Shown: positions 33,868-43,716, counted from the stretch's first letter. The stretch is 64,000 nucleotides of DNA from CAZLQR01 sp964366455 (GCA_964366455.1 CAYISZ010000002.1:1-64000), one strand, 5' to 3'. Numbers and translations are program-made. The notes: generated by a model not told the origin, from the sequence alone.

Positions 33868-33950
33868 GGGAGAGTGCTGGAACGGTATACAGGCTAGTCT
33901 CAAAAACTAGTGGAGGCAACTCCATGAGGGTTCGACTCCCTCCTCTCCCA
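33868..33950 (+). tRNA. tRNA-Leu (CAA)
   Basis: A class II cloverleaf: acceptor GGGAGAG/CTCTCCC, anticodon stem CTAGT/ACTAG around loop CTCAAAA (anticodon CAA), a long variable arm (GGAGGCAACTCC) and T arm GAGGG-TTCGACT-CCCTC. Discriminator base A at 33950. The CCA end is not encoded. The repeat CCGCCAGCTGGCGG (a palindrome) follows directly. Confidence 0.95.
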
Positions 33951-33991
33951 CCCTTCGATCCGCCAGCTGGCGGACTCAGGGTGAACCCGCC

Positions 33992-34678
33992 TTACTTTTT
34001 ACTTCCTCTTTTCAAAGCAAACCAGAGAGCAATCCGTAGAACTAGAACGAAGGTTACGAATACAGCAATAACTAGGGAAATTGGAGGTAATGTGCTTGTA
34101 CCAAACCACTCCTGCCAGTCATCAAACCCCCATAATACCGCGTGCACCGCACCCAGAATGTATGCGATATATCCAAGCCTCAACATTGCGCGCCACTTTT
34201 CAGACCCAAGCGCTTTTGCGGCGTATTTATTAGAAATAAGCGCCATACCAAAGAAGATTAGCAGCGATATAACGGCAGGAACAAAGGCTAAAAGCCTATC
34301 GCTTTCGAAATACTTGAACCAAGGAGTAAATTTATTAAACAAAAATGAATACAGACCGTGAACTGCGACCATATAAAATCCGTTCAGACCAAGATCGCGC
34401 CTGTATAGAATCTTTGTGTCCAAAAAGTTAAAAAAATAACAGAGCCCGCTGAGTGCAAAGGATATTCCGATCAATATCATTCCAGCATCTGCGAAAGATC
34501 GGTTCCAAACTCTTAAAGATAACGTCTCCATCTGTAGAAAGTTGTAGCCAAAAACGATAAACAGAATAAAGAGGCTAAAAAGGCCTGCGCGCCACCAAAC
34601 GTGCTGGTATTTGGAATGAGCCGCCGCTGCATCGTGGTCTTTATGAGAGGTACTAAGTGGAGTATAATTTTCTTTCAT
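33992..34678 (-). CDS. Ferric-reductase-like transmembrane protein
   Basis: A 228-residue membrane protein with about six helices resembling the ferric-reductase-like/MsrQ core: FALSGLCYFFNF, RRDLGLNGFYMVAVHGLYSFLF and WRAMLRLGYIAYILGAVHAVLWG, with His residues in helices that could bind heme. No reductase domain is attached. The start at 34678 is chosen over 34720, where the sequence is AT-rich and non-coding in character. Confidence 0.75.
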   Translation of the reverse strand: MKENYTPLSTSHKDHDAAAAHSKYQHVWWRAGLFSLFILFIVFGYNFLQMETLSLRVWNRSFADAGMILIGISFALSGLCYFFNFLDTKILYRRDLGLNGFYMVAVHGLYSFLFNKFTPWFKYFESDRLLAFVPAVISLLIFFGMALISNKYAAKALGSEKWRAMLRLGYIAYILGAVHAVLWGFDDWQEWFGTSTLPPISLVIAVFVTFVLVLRIALWFALKRGSKK

Positions 34679-34720
34679 TGTTATACATGTATAGCATATA
34701 CCATATATTAAAAAGTACAA

Positions 34721-35266
34721 ATGCCAATTTTATTTTTTATCGCTCTATGTTTTATAGCGGTCATCATCACGTTTTTTGTATCGCGCAAACTTTCTCCAAT
34801 TCCATACTTTCCATCAAACAAAAATGACATCGAAAGTATCGTTCGGTCGCTCCAAATATCAAATGATCAGATTGTGTACGATCTTGGGGCTGGGGACGGA
34901 ATTGTAATTTTCAGCGCTGCTTCCGAAGCATTTGATAAAAAATTGAATACGCGGTTTATTGCAGTCGAAATCAATCCGGTTTTAATAGTAATTATGTGGG
35001 TTAGGCGCCATTTTCATTCAAACCGCAAAAATATACAAATACTGAAAGCCGACATGTTTACTTCAAATTTCAAATTTCAAATTTCAAATTACAAAAAAAT
35101 TACTTTTTTTGTATATATCTCCCCATGGTATCTCGAAAAAGTTTTTACAAACTGTAAATCGCAGATGCCTAAATTCAAATTCATATCGTATTTTTACCCC
35201 GTTCCAAAACTGAAATCTTCACGTACAATAAAAGGAGTCCACAATACTTATATCTACAATGTTTGA
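34721..35266 (+). CDS. Membrane-anchored SAM methyltransferase-like protein
   Basis: A 181-residue protein with one N-terminal helix followed by a class I methyltransferase start (IVYDLGAGDGIVIF, AVEINPVL). The C-terminal half is short and includes a repeat-derived NFKFQISNYK segment (35053-35095) before a strand ITFFVYISPWYL. It overlaps the PAP2 gene by 8 nt. Methyl acceptor unknown. Confidence 0.7.
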   Translation: MPILFFIALCFIAVIITFFVSRKLSPIPYFPSNKNDIESIVRSLQISNDQIVYDLGAGDGIVIFSAASEAFDKKLNTRFIAVEINPVLIVIMWVRRHFHSNRKNIQILKADMFTSNFKFQISNYKKITFFVYISPWYLEKVFTNCKSQMPKFKFISYFYPVPKLKSSRTIKGVHNTYIYNV

Positions 35267-35747
35267 TAATTTTTTCCTTTTTTTTACATTACTCGGAAAC
35301 TACGCTTTGGTTTGGTTTGGCCTCGCAATAATACTCGGTATCAGGCAGACAAATAAAGTGAAGAGCATAATCCTATCAACAACATCCGCCATTGCTTTAA
35401 GTTTTTTAGTTACAACATTGCTGAAGTCGCTTTTCCAAGCTCCCCGCCCCATTTCAAATTTCGAATTTCAAATTTCGAATTTATGTCCTAACGACTTCTC
35501 CTTTCCCTCAGGCCACGCCTCTACCTCATTTGCCGCAGCCGTCATTTTAGCTCAGTTTGATCCTAAACGTAGATGGCTCTATTTCATTCTCGCTGGCTTG
35601 ATTTCCTACTCACGCATTTATCTCAACTGCCACCATGTTGCGGATGTGGTTGTTGGAGCAGTTCTTGGAGTAATAATTTCGTCAGTTATATTAAAAATCA
35701 CTTCAACTCGGTCCAAACCGGTTGCAAAAGCAAAGAAAGCAAGCTAA
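35259..35747 (+). CDS. PAP2 family phosphatase
   Basis: A 162-residue membrane phosphatase with the three PAP2 motifs: KSLFQAPRP, SFPSGHAS and SRIYLNCHHVADVVVG. A repeat-derived insertion SNFEFQISNLCPND (35454-35492) lies in the loop between motifs 1 and 2, lengthening it without breaking the frame. Removes phosphate from lipid phosphates such as undecaprenyl pyrophosphate. Confidence 0.88.
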   Translation: MFDNFFLFFTLLGNYALVWFGLAIILGIRQTNKVKSIILSTTSAIALSFLVTTLLKSLFQAPRPISNFEFQISNLCPNDFSFPSGHASTSFAAAVILAQFDPKRRWLYFILAGLISYSRIYLNCHHVADVVVGAVLGVIISSVILKITSTRSKPVAKAKKAS

Positions 35748-35756
35748 AATTCATTC

Positions 35757-36341
35757 ATGCCAGAAGTAGGAACACCAGCAGAAATTCGACCACCCTCTAC
35801 ATCTGACAAATATGCTCGAGCAATTTACTCACTAACTTACGAACCACCGGTAGAGCCATACAGTGAAGAAAATAAACGAAAAGGATTGGCAGCCATGTAT
35901 GGTTATGCACAAACTCTTCATGCCCTTCTAGGGCCACGATTGAATCCTAGCAGACACCCTTCAGTCGTACCTACTCCAGCAGATACTAGCGCTGAAGCCT
36001 TCAAAAAAATCGAGGCCGAACAGATTGCGCTAGATAAGAACATTGAACAGCAAGATGAAATCAACCCTATTGAAGGCGACAAATTGAGAAAAAAATATCT
36101 AAACAGAGTGATGAAGTTGATTCGACATGAGGCTAATTCTGAGAATCCGTTAACTTTAGCTGGAGTTGCCGCTTTGGGAATATTGGCAACTGAAAGAACT
36201 GACGAAGAAATTAGATCAGGCGCAATGAAGTTTATCAGTAGTGGTGTAGATAAATTGGCAAGTAAGACCCATCGAGTTCTCAACAAATCTTTCCCTGTAT
36301 TCAAGCCTAAAGTAGCACCATCAATTATTCCAAATGAGTAA
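35757..36341 (+). CDS. Hypothetical protein
   Basis: A 194-residue soluble protein, charged and mostly helical in the middle (AEAFKKIEAEQIALDKNIEQQDEI), of unrecognised family. Codon use and composition look genuine. It lies 9 nt after the PAP2 gene and is convergent with the SpoU-like gene. Confidence 0.6.
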   Translation: MPEVGTPAEIRPPSTSDKYARAIYSLTYEPPVEPYSEENKRKGLAAMYGYAQTLHALLGPRLNPSRHPSVVPTPADTSAEAFKKIEAEQIALDKNIEQQDEINPIEGDKLRKKYLNRVMKLIRHEANSENPLTLAGVAALGILATERTDEEIRSGAMKFISSGVDKLASKTHRVLNKSFPVFKPKVAPSIIPNE

Positions 36342-36363
36342 AATAGATTTTAATCATATTCGC

Positions 36364-36903
36364 TCAAAGCAATTCTACAGCTTTGAACCCTACAATCGCT
36401 GCAGAAACAATGACATTTAAGCTCGTATTCACACCCCACATAGGAATCTCAACTACTTGATCACACAGCTTGAGAGTCTCTTCGGTGACTCCGCTGGTCT
36501 CATTACCCACAATTAAGGCTAAAGGCAGGCCATATTTAGCCTCACGGTAGTCTATACTCCCCTTCGCCTGCTCGATAGCCAATGCTCTTAGAGCGTGAAT
36601 CGTAGAGCGTAGAGCGTCAATCGCATCTTTTGCAGTAGTCTTGTACTCCCAAGGAACAATCTTATACGTGCCTATCGACGCCTTTACTATCTTGTGGTTT
36701 GGAGGAATCTCGGTTTCCCCACAAAGATAGATTTTAGCCACATTTAGGGCATCCGCAAGGCGAAATAGACCACCTACGTTGTATGTGTCATATACATTTT
36801 CGACTATGAAATAGATTGGTTGTCGCTTATTTTGATGCTGATTAACTGCGGATTTAGCCTTGTTTTCATCTAGCGAGCGTAGCTGCTTCGAGTTCAGTTT
36901 CAT
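36364..36903 (-). CDS. SpoU/TrmH family RNA 2'-O-methyltransferase
   Basis: A 179-residue SPOUT methyltransferase: motif 1 DTYNVGGLFRLADA, motif 2 ALIVGNETSGV and motif 3 IPMWGVNTSLNVIVSAAI, all of the SpoU type. A repeat-derived stretch (ALRSTIHALRALA, near 36590-36625) is in frame between motifs. Methylates ribose in tRNA or rRNA. TATAAT ends 6 nt before the ATG on the minus strand. Confidence 0.9.
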   Translation of the reverse strand: MKLNSKQLRSLDENKAKSAVNQHQNKRQPIYFIVENVYDTYNVGGLFRLADALNVAKIYLCGETEIPPNHKIVKASIGTYKIVPWEYKTTAKDAIDALRSTIHALRALAIEQAKGSIDYREAKYGLPLALIVGNETSGVTEETLKLCDQVVEIPMWGVNTSLNVIVSAAIVGFKAVELL

Positions 36904-37028
36904 GCCTGGATTATACCCTATTTGTCAGTTAACGCGTTAACGTGTTAATGAGTTCATACCAAAAAAACCCGTTAACTCGTAAACTCGCAACTCGTTAACC
37001 GGTCATTTGGTAAACAAATAACCCATAG

Positions 37029-37057
37029 TTGACAACGCCATTGTCTTATAGTATACT
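37029..37057 (+). promoter_or_regulatory. Promoter, leaderless type
   Basis: TTGACA (37029-37034), 17-bp spacer, TATACT (37052-37057), then 6 nt to the ATG at 37064. A textbook sigma-70-like promoter placing the transcription start at or next to the start codon. Confidence 0.85.
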
Positions 37058-37063
37058 AACATC

Positions 37064-37741
37064 ATGTTTACTGCTCGTGTAAGGGGACTTGAGAGAACTT
37101 CGTTCTCTATCTTTAAAAAACTATCTGCTTCATTTTTAGTCTTAGTACTTCTCTCTTTTAATCTTGTTACTCCTACTTTAGCCGATCAATACGGCCAATA
37201 TGGGACAACTGAGAACTATACTATTCGTGCAGAAAAATTCGTTGCTAAACCAAACTCTGATAATTATGTAGAAAATCTTGCCTCATCTGACCTTAAACAC
37301 AAACCAAATCAGAACGTTAAGTTCAAGGTTGTAATAACCAATACATCAGATGTAAAACTTAAAAATGTTCAGGTAAAGGACTTCTTCCCAGCTTTTCTAG
37401 ATACTTATAACGGTTATGGTACTGTAGACGGAGTGAACAGAACCATTTCATTCACGATCGACAGCATCGAAGCAAAAGAGTCAAAAACCTTCTACTTCAC
37501 CTTTCATATCGTTTCACAGGAAAAACTACCAGCGAATCAGGGTATTTTATGCCTAACTAACAAAGTGTGGACGGAAGCACAGGGCGTAAGTAGCGAAGAT
37601 AGTTCACAGTTCTGCATAGAAAAAGAAGTGATTGGAGTAAAAACTCAGCCTTCGGCCGGTCCAGACTATGGACTTGCCCTATTGGGACTGAACGCAATAA
37701 CGCTAATATCAGGTATCAAACTAATGAAAAAAGGAAACTAA
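37064..37741 (+). CDS. DUF11-like surface protein with anchor tail
   Basis: A 225-residue secreted protein: signal peptide (about residues 14-38), a DUF11/Ig-like domain (HKPNQNVKFKVVITNTSDVKLKNVQVKDFFP), a Cys pair, and a C-terminal QPSAGPDYGLALLGL helix with KK end, recalling an LPxTG-type sorting signal. Likely displayed on the cell surface. It heads a unit with the lipoprotein gene 32 nt downstream. Confidence 0.75.
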   Translation: MFTARVRGLERTSFSIFKKLSASFLVLVLLSFNLVTPTLADQYGQYGTTENYTIRAEKFVAKPNSDNYVENLASSDLKHKPNQNVKFKVVITNTSDVKLKNVQVKDFFPAFLDTYNGYGTVDGVNRTISFTIDSIEAKESKTFYFTFHIVSQEKLPANQGILCLTNKVWTEAQGVSSEDSSQFCIEKEVIGVKTQPSAGPDYGLALLGLNAITLISGIKLMKKGN

Positions 37742-37754
37742 AATTTCCTAATTG

Positions 37755-37763
37755 AAGGAGGTG
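37755..37763 (+). promoter_or_regulatory. Strong Shine-Dalgarno sequence
   Basis: AAGGAGGTG lies 10 nt before the ATG at 37774, identical to the site before the DUF3467 gene. It fits an internal operon gene that cannot be leaderless. Confidence 0.8.
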
Positions 37764-37773
37764 AATTATAAAA

Positions 37774-38667
37774 ATGAAAGAACAACTACAACCAAAAAGA
37801 ATAAAACGTTTAGCATTTGGACTTGCAGCAGCAGTTTCAAGCGTTTCGCTTGTAGGCTGTGATAGCGACAAGCCAAGTACATCAACTGTACTTCCAGGAG
37901 GAACAAACACCGAATTGCCAGTCAACTCACTTCCAGGACAAACGTCCCCAGAAGGTGAAGCTAATGGAGCTGCAATTTCAATAAGTGGAGTACCGGAGCA
38001 GGTTTCAAGCTCAAATCTAGACATTGCAAAGGGAACTTTCGCAAACACGATTGGTCTAGGCACCGAGTCTTTTTTAGCTGAGCCAGGTAGTCTTTTGGTC
38101 GGACCCGACTATCAATTCGATAATCCCGATATGACCTTAAAAGACATTGACAATATGGTCAACGACTCACATGGACACATAGAGTACATAAACCCTGTTA
38201 ATCAACAGGTTTTTGAAACCGAAGGAACATCATTTTTTGATTTACCAGAAGGTGGGTACGTCGGAGTCTCAGCAGGAGAAATGACTTTACGCGTTAAGGA
38301 TTTTGAATTAAATCTCCCAGGGCGAGAAGGTCATAATTATCTTGTGTTTATAAGAGGAACTCATGCCGATGGTATTCAAGATTCAGATCTTAACAGCACT
38401 ATTGAATTCTCCAACTATGTCGCAGGACATATTATGGTAGAACGATATCCAGCAGGAGACGCGGGATTCACAGGTGGATTTGTGTCTGAAGGCCAATTCA
38501 AACAGATGGCAAAAACTTCTTATACAGGACAGACAAACTGTGGAGCAGAAGGATGCTCTGAATTAACCTCAGTATTTCTAGATGTAAATACTGGAGCATT
38601 CTCATTCATAGCAAGTATGGATGGTGGAGCTACATGGACACAATTAGCAACGAACATTGTTGCTTAA
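37774..38667 (+). CDS. Putative lipoprotein
   Basis: A 297-residue exported protein: basic start, hydrophobic segment and lipobox SLVGC (Cys at about residue 29), then a low-complexity Ser/Thr/Gly/Pro linker and a beta-rich domain of unknown family. It is translated from a strong ribosome site and co-transcribed with the DUF11-like gene. A modified lipobox fits lipid anchoring, though the Lgt-like gene here is atypical. Confidence 0.7.
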   Translation: MKEQLQPKRIKRLAFGLAAAVSSVSLVGCDSDKPSTSTVLPGGTNTELPVNSLPGQTSPEGEANGAAISISGVPEQVSSSNLDIAKGTFANTIGLGTESFLAEPGSLLVGPDYQFDNPDMTLKDIDNMVNDSHGHIEYINPVNQQVFETEGTSFFDLPEGGYVGVSAGEMTLRVKDFELNLPGREGHNYLVFIRGTHADGIQDSDLNSTIEFSNYVAGHIMVERYPAGDAGFTGGFVSEGQFKQMAKTSYTGQTNCGAEGCSELTSVFLDVNTGAFSFIASMDGGATWTQLATNIVA

Positions 38668-38680
38668 TTAGTCTCATTGT

Positions 38681-38710
38681 CATTGCGAGGTTGTGCACAA
38701 CCTCGCAATG
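38681..38710. repeat. Perfect 30-bp palindrome
   Basis: The segment from CATTGCGAGG to CCTCGCAATG is a perfect palindrome (15-bp arms, centre GTGCAC). It lies between the lipoprotein and the GT-C-like gene and could form a hairpin that ends the upstream transcript. Confidence 0.85.
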
Positions 38711-38740
38711 GCGCCAACCATCGCCTATAATCTTATAGGT

Positions 38741-41700
38741 ATGCTTTCACTACTTAAGAAAATTCGAATCGACCTCTTCATAGTATTTCTAATTTTTCTC
38801 TCCTCCGTTCTTTTTTTTCTCAATTACAGCCCCAATACCTTTCTTTCAGGCTGGGATACTTTACATCCTGAGTTTAATTTGCAACTTTATCTATCTCGTA
38901 TTTTGTCTGTGTGGCAATCACATCAAGGCCTTGGAGCGCCACCTGCACAAGCACACGCTGCCGAACTTCCGCGCATGATTATTGTTTGGCTTTTTACCGT
39001 GATGTTCCCCCTTTCTTTTGTTCGATATGCCTATTTTTTCCTAATGATGCTTCTGGGGCCCGTGGGAATTTACCTACTACTGAAATATATATTAACCAAC
39101 CATAAGCACTCCAATCTCACAACAAGTATTGCTTCCTGCTTGGGCGGAGTTTTTTATCTATTTAATGTTGGCACTATGCAACATTTCATTGTTCCATTGG
39201 AGATGTTTGCTACTAAGTTTGGGCTTCTAGGATTTCTATATTTATTTGCTATCAAATTCATCGATAGCGGCGCGAAGAAGCCATTGATTTTGTTTGCGAT
39301 AGCCACGTTTTTTGCCTCACCTATGGCTCACACCAGCACCCTGTGGTATGTGTACTTTGGTGGATTGGTGCTGTTTGGTCTAAGCTACTCTTTGTTAAGA
39401 CGCTCTAAACTGTTTTTTCGAAGATCGTTTATTTTAATTATTCTCTCACTGTTACTTAATGCCTACTGGATACTGCCCAATATATATTACGGGGTAAGTT
39501 ATGGAGAAGATCTCCGCAACTCAAAAATTCACAGACTCTTTTCGCAGGAAGCCTACAACGTGAGTAAGAAATTCGGAAACATTACCGATTTAGCTTACAT
39601 GCGCAACTTTCTATTTGACTGGACAGTATTTGACAACAACAAGGTCTCCAGTCGCCTACTGTCTTCATGGATACAGCATCTTTCACAGCCGTACATGAAA
39701 ATATTAGCCTTAATATTTCCCATTTCTTCCTTAATTGGCATATTTTTAGCCATTAAAAAACGAAACGTTGTACTGCTGTCTTTAATTCCGGTTTTTGCAG
39801 TTATGACGTCCTTCCTCTTGTCGGATTTGGGTGGAGGTCTATCTCCCGTTAATGTATTAGTAGAAAGAAGTACATTTTTAAAGGAACTACTTCGCTTTCC
39901 ATTTACCAAGTTCTCCTTGTACTTCATATTCATATTCACAATACTATTTGCTTTCGCCCAGCAAAATTTTCTTACATGGCTTAGGTCGCGTTTTTCTAGC
40001 AAGCATGCGTATGTGATTTCATCAATGTTCTTCTATGGCTTCGTTGTACTTATTCTGTTCTATGCAAAGCCAGCGATCCAAGGCCAGTTTATTAGTCCGG
40101 TTGTAAAGATTAAGATACCTCAGGACTACTTTGAAACATTTAAGTTCCTTGATAGGCGAAGTGATGGTCGTATCTTAACACTGCCTATGCACACAGTCTT
40201 TGGATGGAACTACTTCGACTGGTCAGAGGGATCGGAACAGCAACTTTATCAAGGCGCTGGTTTTAACTGGTTTGGTATAAAACAGGCAACATTAAATCGT
40301 GAGTTTGATCGCTGGTATCCGTCTAATGAGCAAAGCTATCGTGAGCTGTCATACGCTCTTTATTCAAATAGTAACGACCTATTCTACAAGTTACTGGCCA
40401 AGTACAACATCAGATACCTATTGCTTGATGAGAATGTCGTCTTGCCGGACAATAATTTCGGTAAGGGTCCGTTGTTTTACCCCGAGACAAAGCTATTGCT
40501 ATCATCATTGAAAGACATACACTTAATCAAATCTTTTGGGAAAATCAGTATTTATGAGGTTAGAAATGCTCGAAGCGAGATTTCTGTCATAAAAAATATC
40601 CCACAGGTGGCACCTATATATCGGTGGAACTATTTGGACTCAGCATATTTGGAACTTGGTGATTATATATCTGATCTCTCCCAACAAACCACTGCCATTA
40701 ACTATCCTTCTAGGAATATTTTTAAAGAAAATGAGAGAGTAAATAATGCCGTATTGCAGATAGACGATGATTCATATCGGATACAGTTATCAGACAAAGA
40801 CAGTTTGCAGTCAATGCCAGATATTTCTAAGCTAGAGTCGCAGATTTATGCGGACGTCTACCTAGAAACTGCTCCTGATAGCAGAAGGTCTCTGCAGCTA
40901 AAATATTTTCTGCCTCACGCACAGAATCAAACACCGATTACGCAGACTCTCCCCATTCCCACAATAGCTAGCGCTCTCGTATCGATTAATGATGCCGTCA
41001 TGGCTATTCCAGAAACAACTGCAGACTCTTTATTCTTGGGCGAAACTCTGATTAATACACAAAAAGAAAACGTTCTTAACGTCTATGACCATAACTCTGT
41101 TATAGATTATGACTTGCCCGTGCCTAAAGTTCTTCCATATCTATGCTCAGATCCAAAAGCAAATCAATTATTTGGAGCAACTGAAAGCCTCAATAATCTT
41201 CGGTTGTACTCTCAAAATGCAAAGGTTTGCGCTGAGTTCGGATTAGCAGATACCTTGCCAATATCGGCATTTAATAATGTTGTTATGGAGCTCAACTTTG
41301 ATTATCGACTGGCAAACATAAATCACGGATCATTCTGCCTATTTGATGCGCTGAGTAATAGCTGCAGACACCAGCAGAATCTATCTACCTATATCTTTGA
41401 CACGGGAACTTCTAAGACCCTGACGCCTTTTTATGCTGCGCGTCAGTCTTCAAACCTTACTCTTAGATTTTCTTTTGAGAACGTGAGCGACAACTCCATT
41501 GAGGATCTAGAAGTTCTTAATCTGCGTACAAAAGCCCATCCTTTGATATCTAGCTCGAACTTTTCCGCAAAGTTTTCAGCCAATAAGCTAAGTACAAATC
41601 CAACGATTCTACAAGGTGACTTTCCACATGATAGGTACAACATTCCTGCCGAAAAAATGGTCAGTGAACTAAGAGATTGTTCGCTAGCTAAATCAACTCT

Positions 41701-42364
41701 CATTAATAAGCGTGCGGTGCAAATAAATGACGAGTCGGTGATTGAATATGAGGCTAAAAACGGCGTGATGTGTGATGGTTTATCGCTGCCAAACGTCACC
41801 AAAACCGTTGGCTATATTCTCGGAATCGAGTCCCAGAATATCTCTGGATTACCCATAAAATTCTGTCTGCAGCAATTAAGTACAGAAAAATGTGTAATGG
41901 AGGAGGAGCTATCCCGAAACAATGAACTTTCGACCGACTACTTTATAGTCCCGCCATATTATCAGAACTCAGACTACTCATTGATTATTAAAAATATATC
42001 TTTATCGAACAATGCATCTGTGAATAGACTCAAGAAAGTGCAGTTTATACCTTTCCCTTACAACTATTTACAAGCATTACGTACAAACAGCGAAATACCT
42101 TCAAGCACGGTGCTCGTGCTTGACCAGGCTTATGAAAAAGGATGGATGGCTTTTCAAGTTCAAAGTTCCAAGTTCAAAGTTCAAATTTTGAAGGATCATG
42201 TTTTGGTCAATAACTGGGCAAACGGCTGGATCCTTCCAAATGAATTTCAAAATTCAAATTTCAAATTTCAAATTCATACGGTGTTTTGGCCTCAGTACTT
42301 ACAGTATCTTGGATTCGCCATACTGCTTGCCACGGGGCTGTACCTCTGGAAAAAACAGGCGTAA
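38741..42364 (+). CDS. Large GT-C-like membrane protein
   Basis: A 1207-residue protein: about 12 helices in the first 430 residues, with an extracytoplasmic FLSGWDTLHPEFN loop of the GT-C type, then a long beta-rich extracytoplasmic part and a last helix at the C-terminus. It resembles arabinofuranosyltransferase-like/YfhO-like enzymes. Two repeat-derived in-frame segments (near 42160-42190 and 42241-42275) lie before the last helix. Start 41741-type alternatives are excluded because the ATG at 38741 follows TATAAT by 9 nt and avoids the palindrome. Confidence 0.7.
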   Translation: MLSLLKKIRIDLFIVFLIFLSSVLFFLNYSPNTFLSGWDTLHPEFNLQLYLSRILSVWQSHQGLGAPPAQAHAAELPRMIIVWLFTVMFPLSFVRYAYFFLMMLLGPVGIYLLLKYILTNHKHSNLTTSIASCLGGVFYLFNVGTMQHFIVPLEMFATKFGLLGFLYLFAIKFIDSGAKKPLILFAIATFFASPMAHTSTLWYVYFGGLVLFGLSYSLLRRSKLFFRRSFILIILSLLLNAYWILPNIYYGVSYGEDLRNSKIHRLFSQEAYNVSKKFGNITDLAYMRNFLFDWTVFDNNKVSSRLLSSWIQHLSQPYMKILALIFPISSLIGIFLAIKKRNVVLLSLIPVFAVMTSFLLSDLGGGLSPVNVLVERSTFLKELLRFPFTKFSLYFIFIFTILFAFAQQNFLTWLRSRFSSKHAYVISSMFFYGFVVLILFYAKPAIQGQFISPVVKIKIPQDYFETFKFLDRRSDGRILTLPMHTVFGWNYFDWSEGSEQQLYQGAGFNWFGIKQATLNREFDRWYPSNEQSYRELSYALYSNSNDLFYKLLAKYNIRYLLLDENVVLPDNNFGKGPLFYPETKLLLSSLKDIHLIKSFGKISIYEVRNARSEISVIKNIPQVAPIYRWNYLDSAYLELGDYISDLSQQTTAINYPSRNIFKENERVNNAVLQIDDDSYRIQLSDKDSLQSMPDISKLESQIYADVYLETAPDSRRSLQLKYFLPHAQNQTPITQTLPIPTIASALVSINDAVMAIPETTADSLFLGETLINTQKENVLNVYDHNSVIDYDLPVPKVLPYLCSDPKANQLFGATESLNNLRLYSQNAKVCAEFGLADTLPISAFNNVVMELNFDYRLANINHGSFCLFDALSNSCRHQQNLSTYIFDTGTSKTLTPFYAARQSSNLTLRFSFENVSDNSIEDLEVLNLRTKAHPLISSSNFSAKFSANKLSTNPTILQGDFPHDRYNIPAEKMVSELRDCSLAKSTLINKRAVQINDESVIEYEAKNGVMCDGLSLPNVTKTVGYILGIESQNISGLPIKFCLQQLSTEKCVMEEELSRNNELSTDYFIVPPYYQNSDYSLIIKNISLSNNASVNRLKKVQFIPFPYNYLQALRTNSEIPSSTVLVLDQAYEKGWMAFQVQSSKFKVQILKDHVLVNNWANGWILPNEFQNSNFKFQIHTVFWPQYLQYLGFAILLATGLYLWKKQA

Positions 42365-42387
42365 TTTGCTATAATAAGAGCTTCATC

Positions 42388-43716
42388 ATGAAAAAAAGGC
42401 GTCTGCCCTTAAATGACGAAAATACACTCCTAGTGGTCACCAGCTTCCCAGAAAACGACCATGAAGCTCTTCCTCTGGCAATACATGCCAAGCGATCACT
42501 TATCGAGCTGTCGAAAAAGCAAAATATCCTTGTTTTAGCGGAGAAATTGGGTAAAAAAATTACTCATAGCGAAAACAAAAGTCTTCTGGTCCAACGTGTT
42601 TGGAAAAGAAACAAACCGCTATCCTTACTTTCTGTCCTTGGACCGGTAGCTAAGTTTTCCAAGATCAGAAATGTCCTGATTCAGTTCGACTTTGACGTCT
42701 ATGGTGGTATAACTCCAACCTACATTCTTCCTTTTATAGTTATTATGATGCGTTTTTTGGGAAAACATGTTTACTTTGAGTTTCAACACGCTCCGCAGGA
42801 GTTTGCGACTCTTCAGCGACATAAATTTCTCACATACAAATTGGAGATCAAACAAGCGCGATTTGTTATCAGGAAATTTTGGAACTTTGCACGAATTATT
42901 GCAATGAATTTTTACATTAAGTTTTTTTACAAAATAATTGGACTTCTCTGCGACAAAGTTATTGTTTTTGAGGAAGAGCTGCGTGACAAATTAAGGCAGC
43001 ACATTAACGCGGATAAACTGGTCACAATTCCAGTTGGAGTGACGGAGCAACCAACGCTGTCAAAATCTAGGGCTAAACGTAAATTGGGGCTTTCAAGCGA
43101 CGATTTTGTCGTGCTGGTTTTCGGGTTTTTCGACTGGCATAAGGGAACTGACTGGATAACGAAGGTTTTTAGCGAAATAAATACTCAGAACATGAAGCTA
43201 TTATTAGTCGGTGGCAAAAATCCAGCTTTAAAAGATAACGAAGCATACCAGTCCTATTGTAAAGAAGTGACTAAACTAGCGCGGGAATCAAGCCGTACAA
43301 CCATAGTTGGCTTTGTGAACGAGCATAAGCTTGTGAAATACTACTCAGCGGCAGATGTTGTTGCTCTACCCTATCGTGAGTTTATGGCCGCTCCATCTAC
43401 ATTGACACATGCTCTAGGATTTCACAAACCAGTTATTTTCTCTACAACTTTTATAGATTATATGAAATCTCCAGACTTTCTTCAGGCTATGGACCAAGCC
43501 CAAATAATTGATCGGGATCTATTTTTTTCAATTGATAAAAGCGATGTGTCGGACATGTTGAAATTACTTCGCTCAGACAAACAGCAGTACAATAAGCTCG
43601 CAACCTTCTCGAGGTTGCTCGCAAGAAAACGTCGTTCAACGCAGCTCACCCGCGACTATCAAACGCTAGTATCTAAGTCCTACGCCCTCTCCCCACGCTT
43701 CGCCTTCAGTAAATAG
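42388..43716 (+). CDS. Glycosyltransferase family 4-like
   Basis: A 442-residue GT-B glycosyltransferase: C-terminal half with VTIPVGV, VLVFGFFDWHKGTDWI, LLLVGGK and YYSAADVVALPYREFMAAPSTLTHALGFHKPVIF (the donor-binding region with acidic and Gly residues). The N-terminal half is the acceptor domain. The ATG at 42388 follows TATAAT by 12 nt; the end overlaps the convergent Xre gene by 37 nt. Confidence 0.85.
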   Translation: MKKRRLPLNDENTLLVVTSFPENDHEALPLAIHAKRSLIELSKKQNILVLAEKLGKKITHSENKSLLVQRVWKRNKPLSLLSVLGPVAKFSKIRNVLIQFDFDVYGGITPTYILPFIVIMMRFLGKHVYFEFQHAPQEFATLQRHKFLTYKLEIKQARFVIRKFWNFARIIAMNFYIKFFYKIIGLLCDKVIVFEEELRDKLRQHINADKLVTIPVGVTEQPTLSKSRAKRKLGLSSDDFVVLVFGFFDWHKGTDWITKVFSEINTQNMKLLLVGGKNPALKDNEAYQSYCKEVTKLARESSRTTIVGFVNEHKLVKYYSAADVVALPYREFMAAPSTLTHALGFHKPVIFSTTFIDYMKSPDFLQAMDQAQIIDRDLFFSIDKSDVSDMLKLLRSDKQQYNKLATFSRLLARKRRSTQLTRDYQTLVSKSYALSPRFAFSK

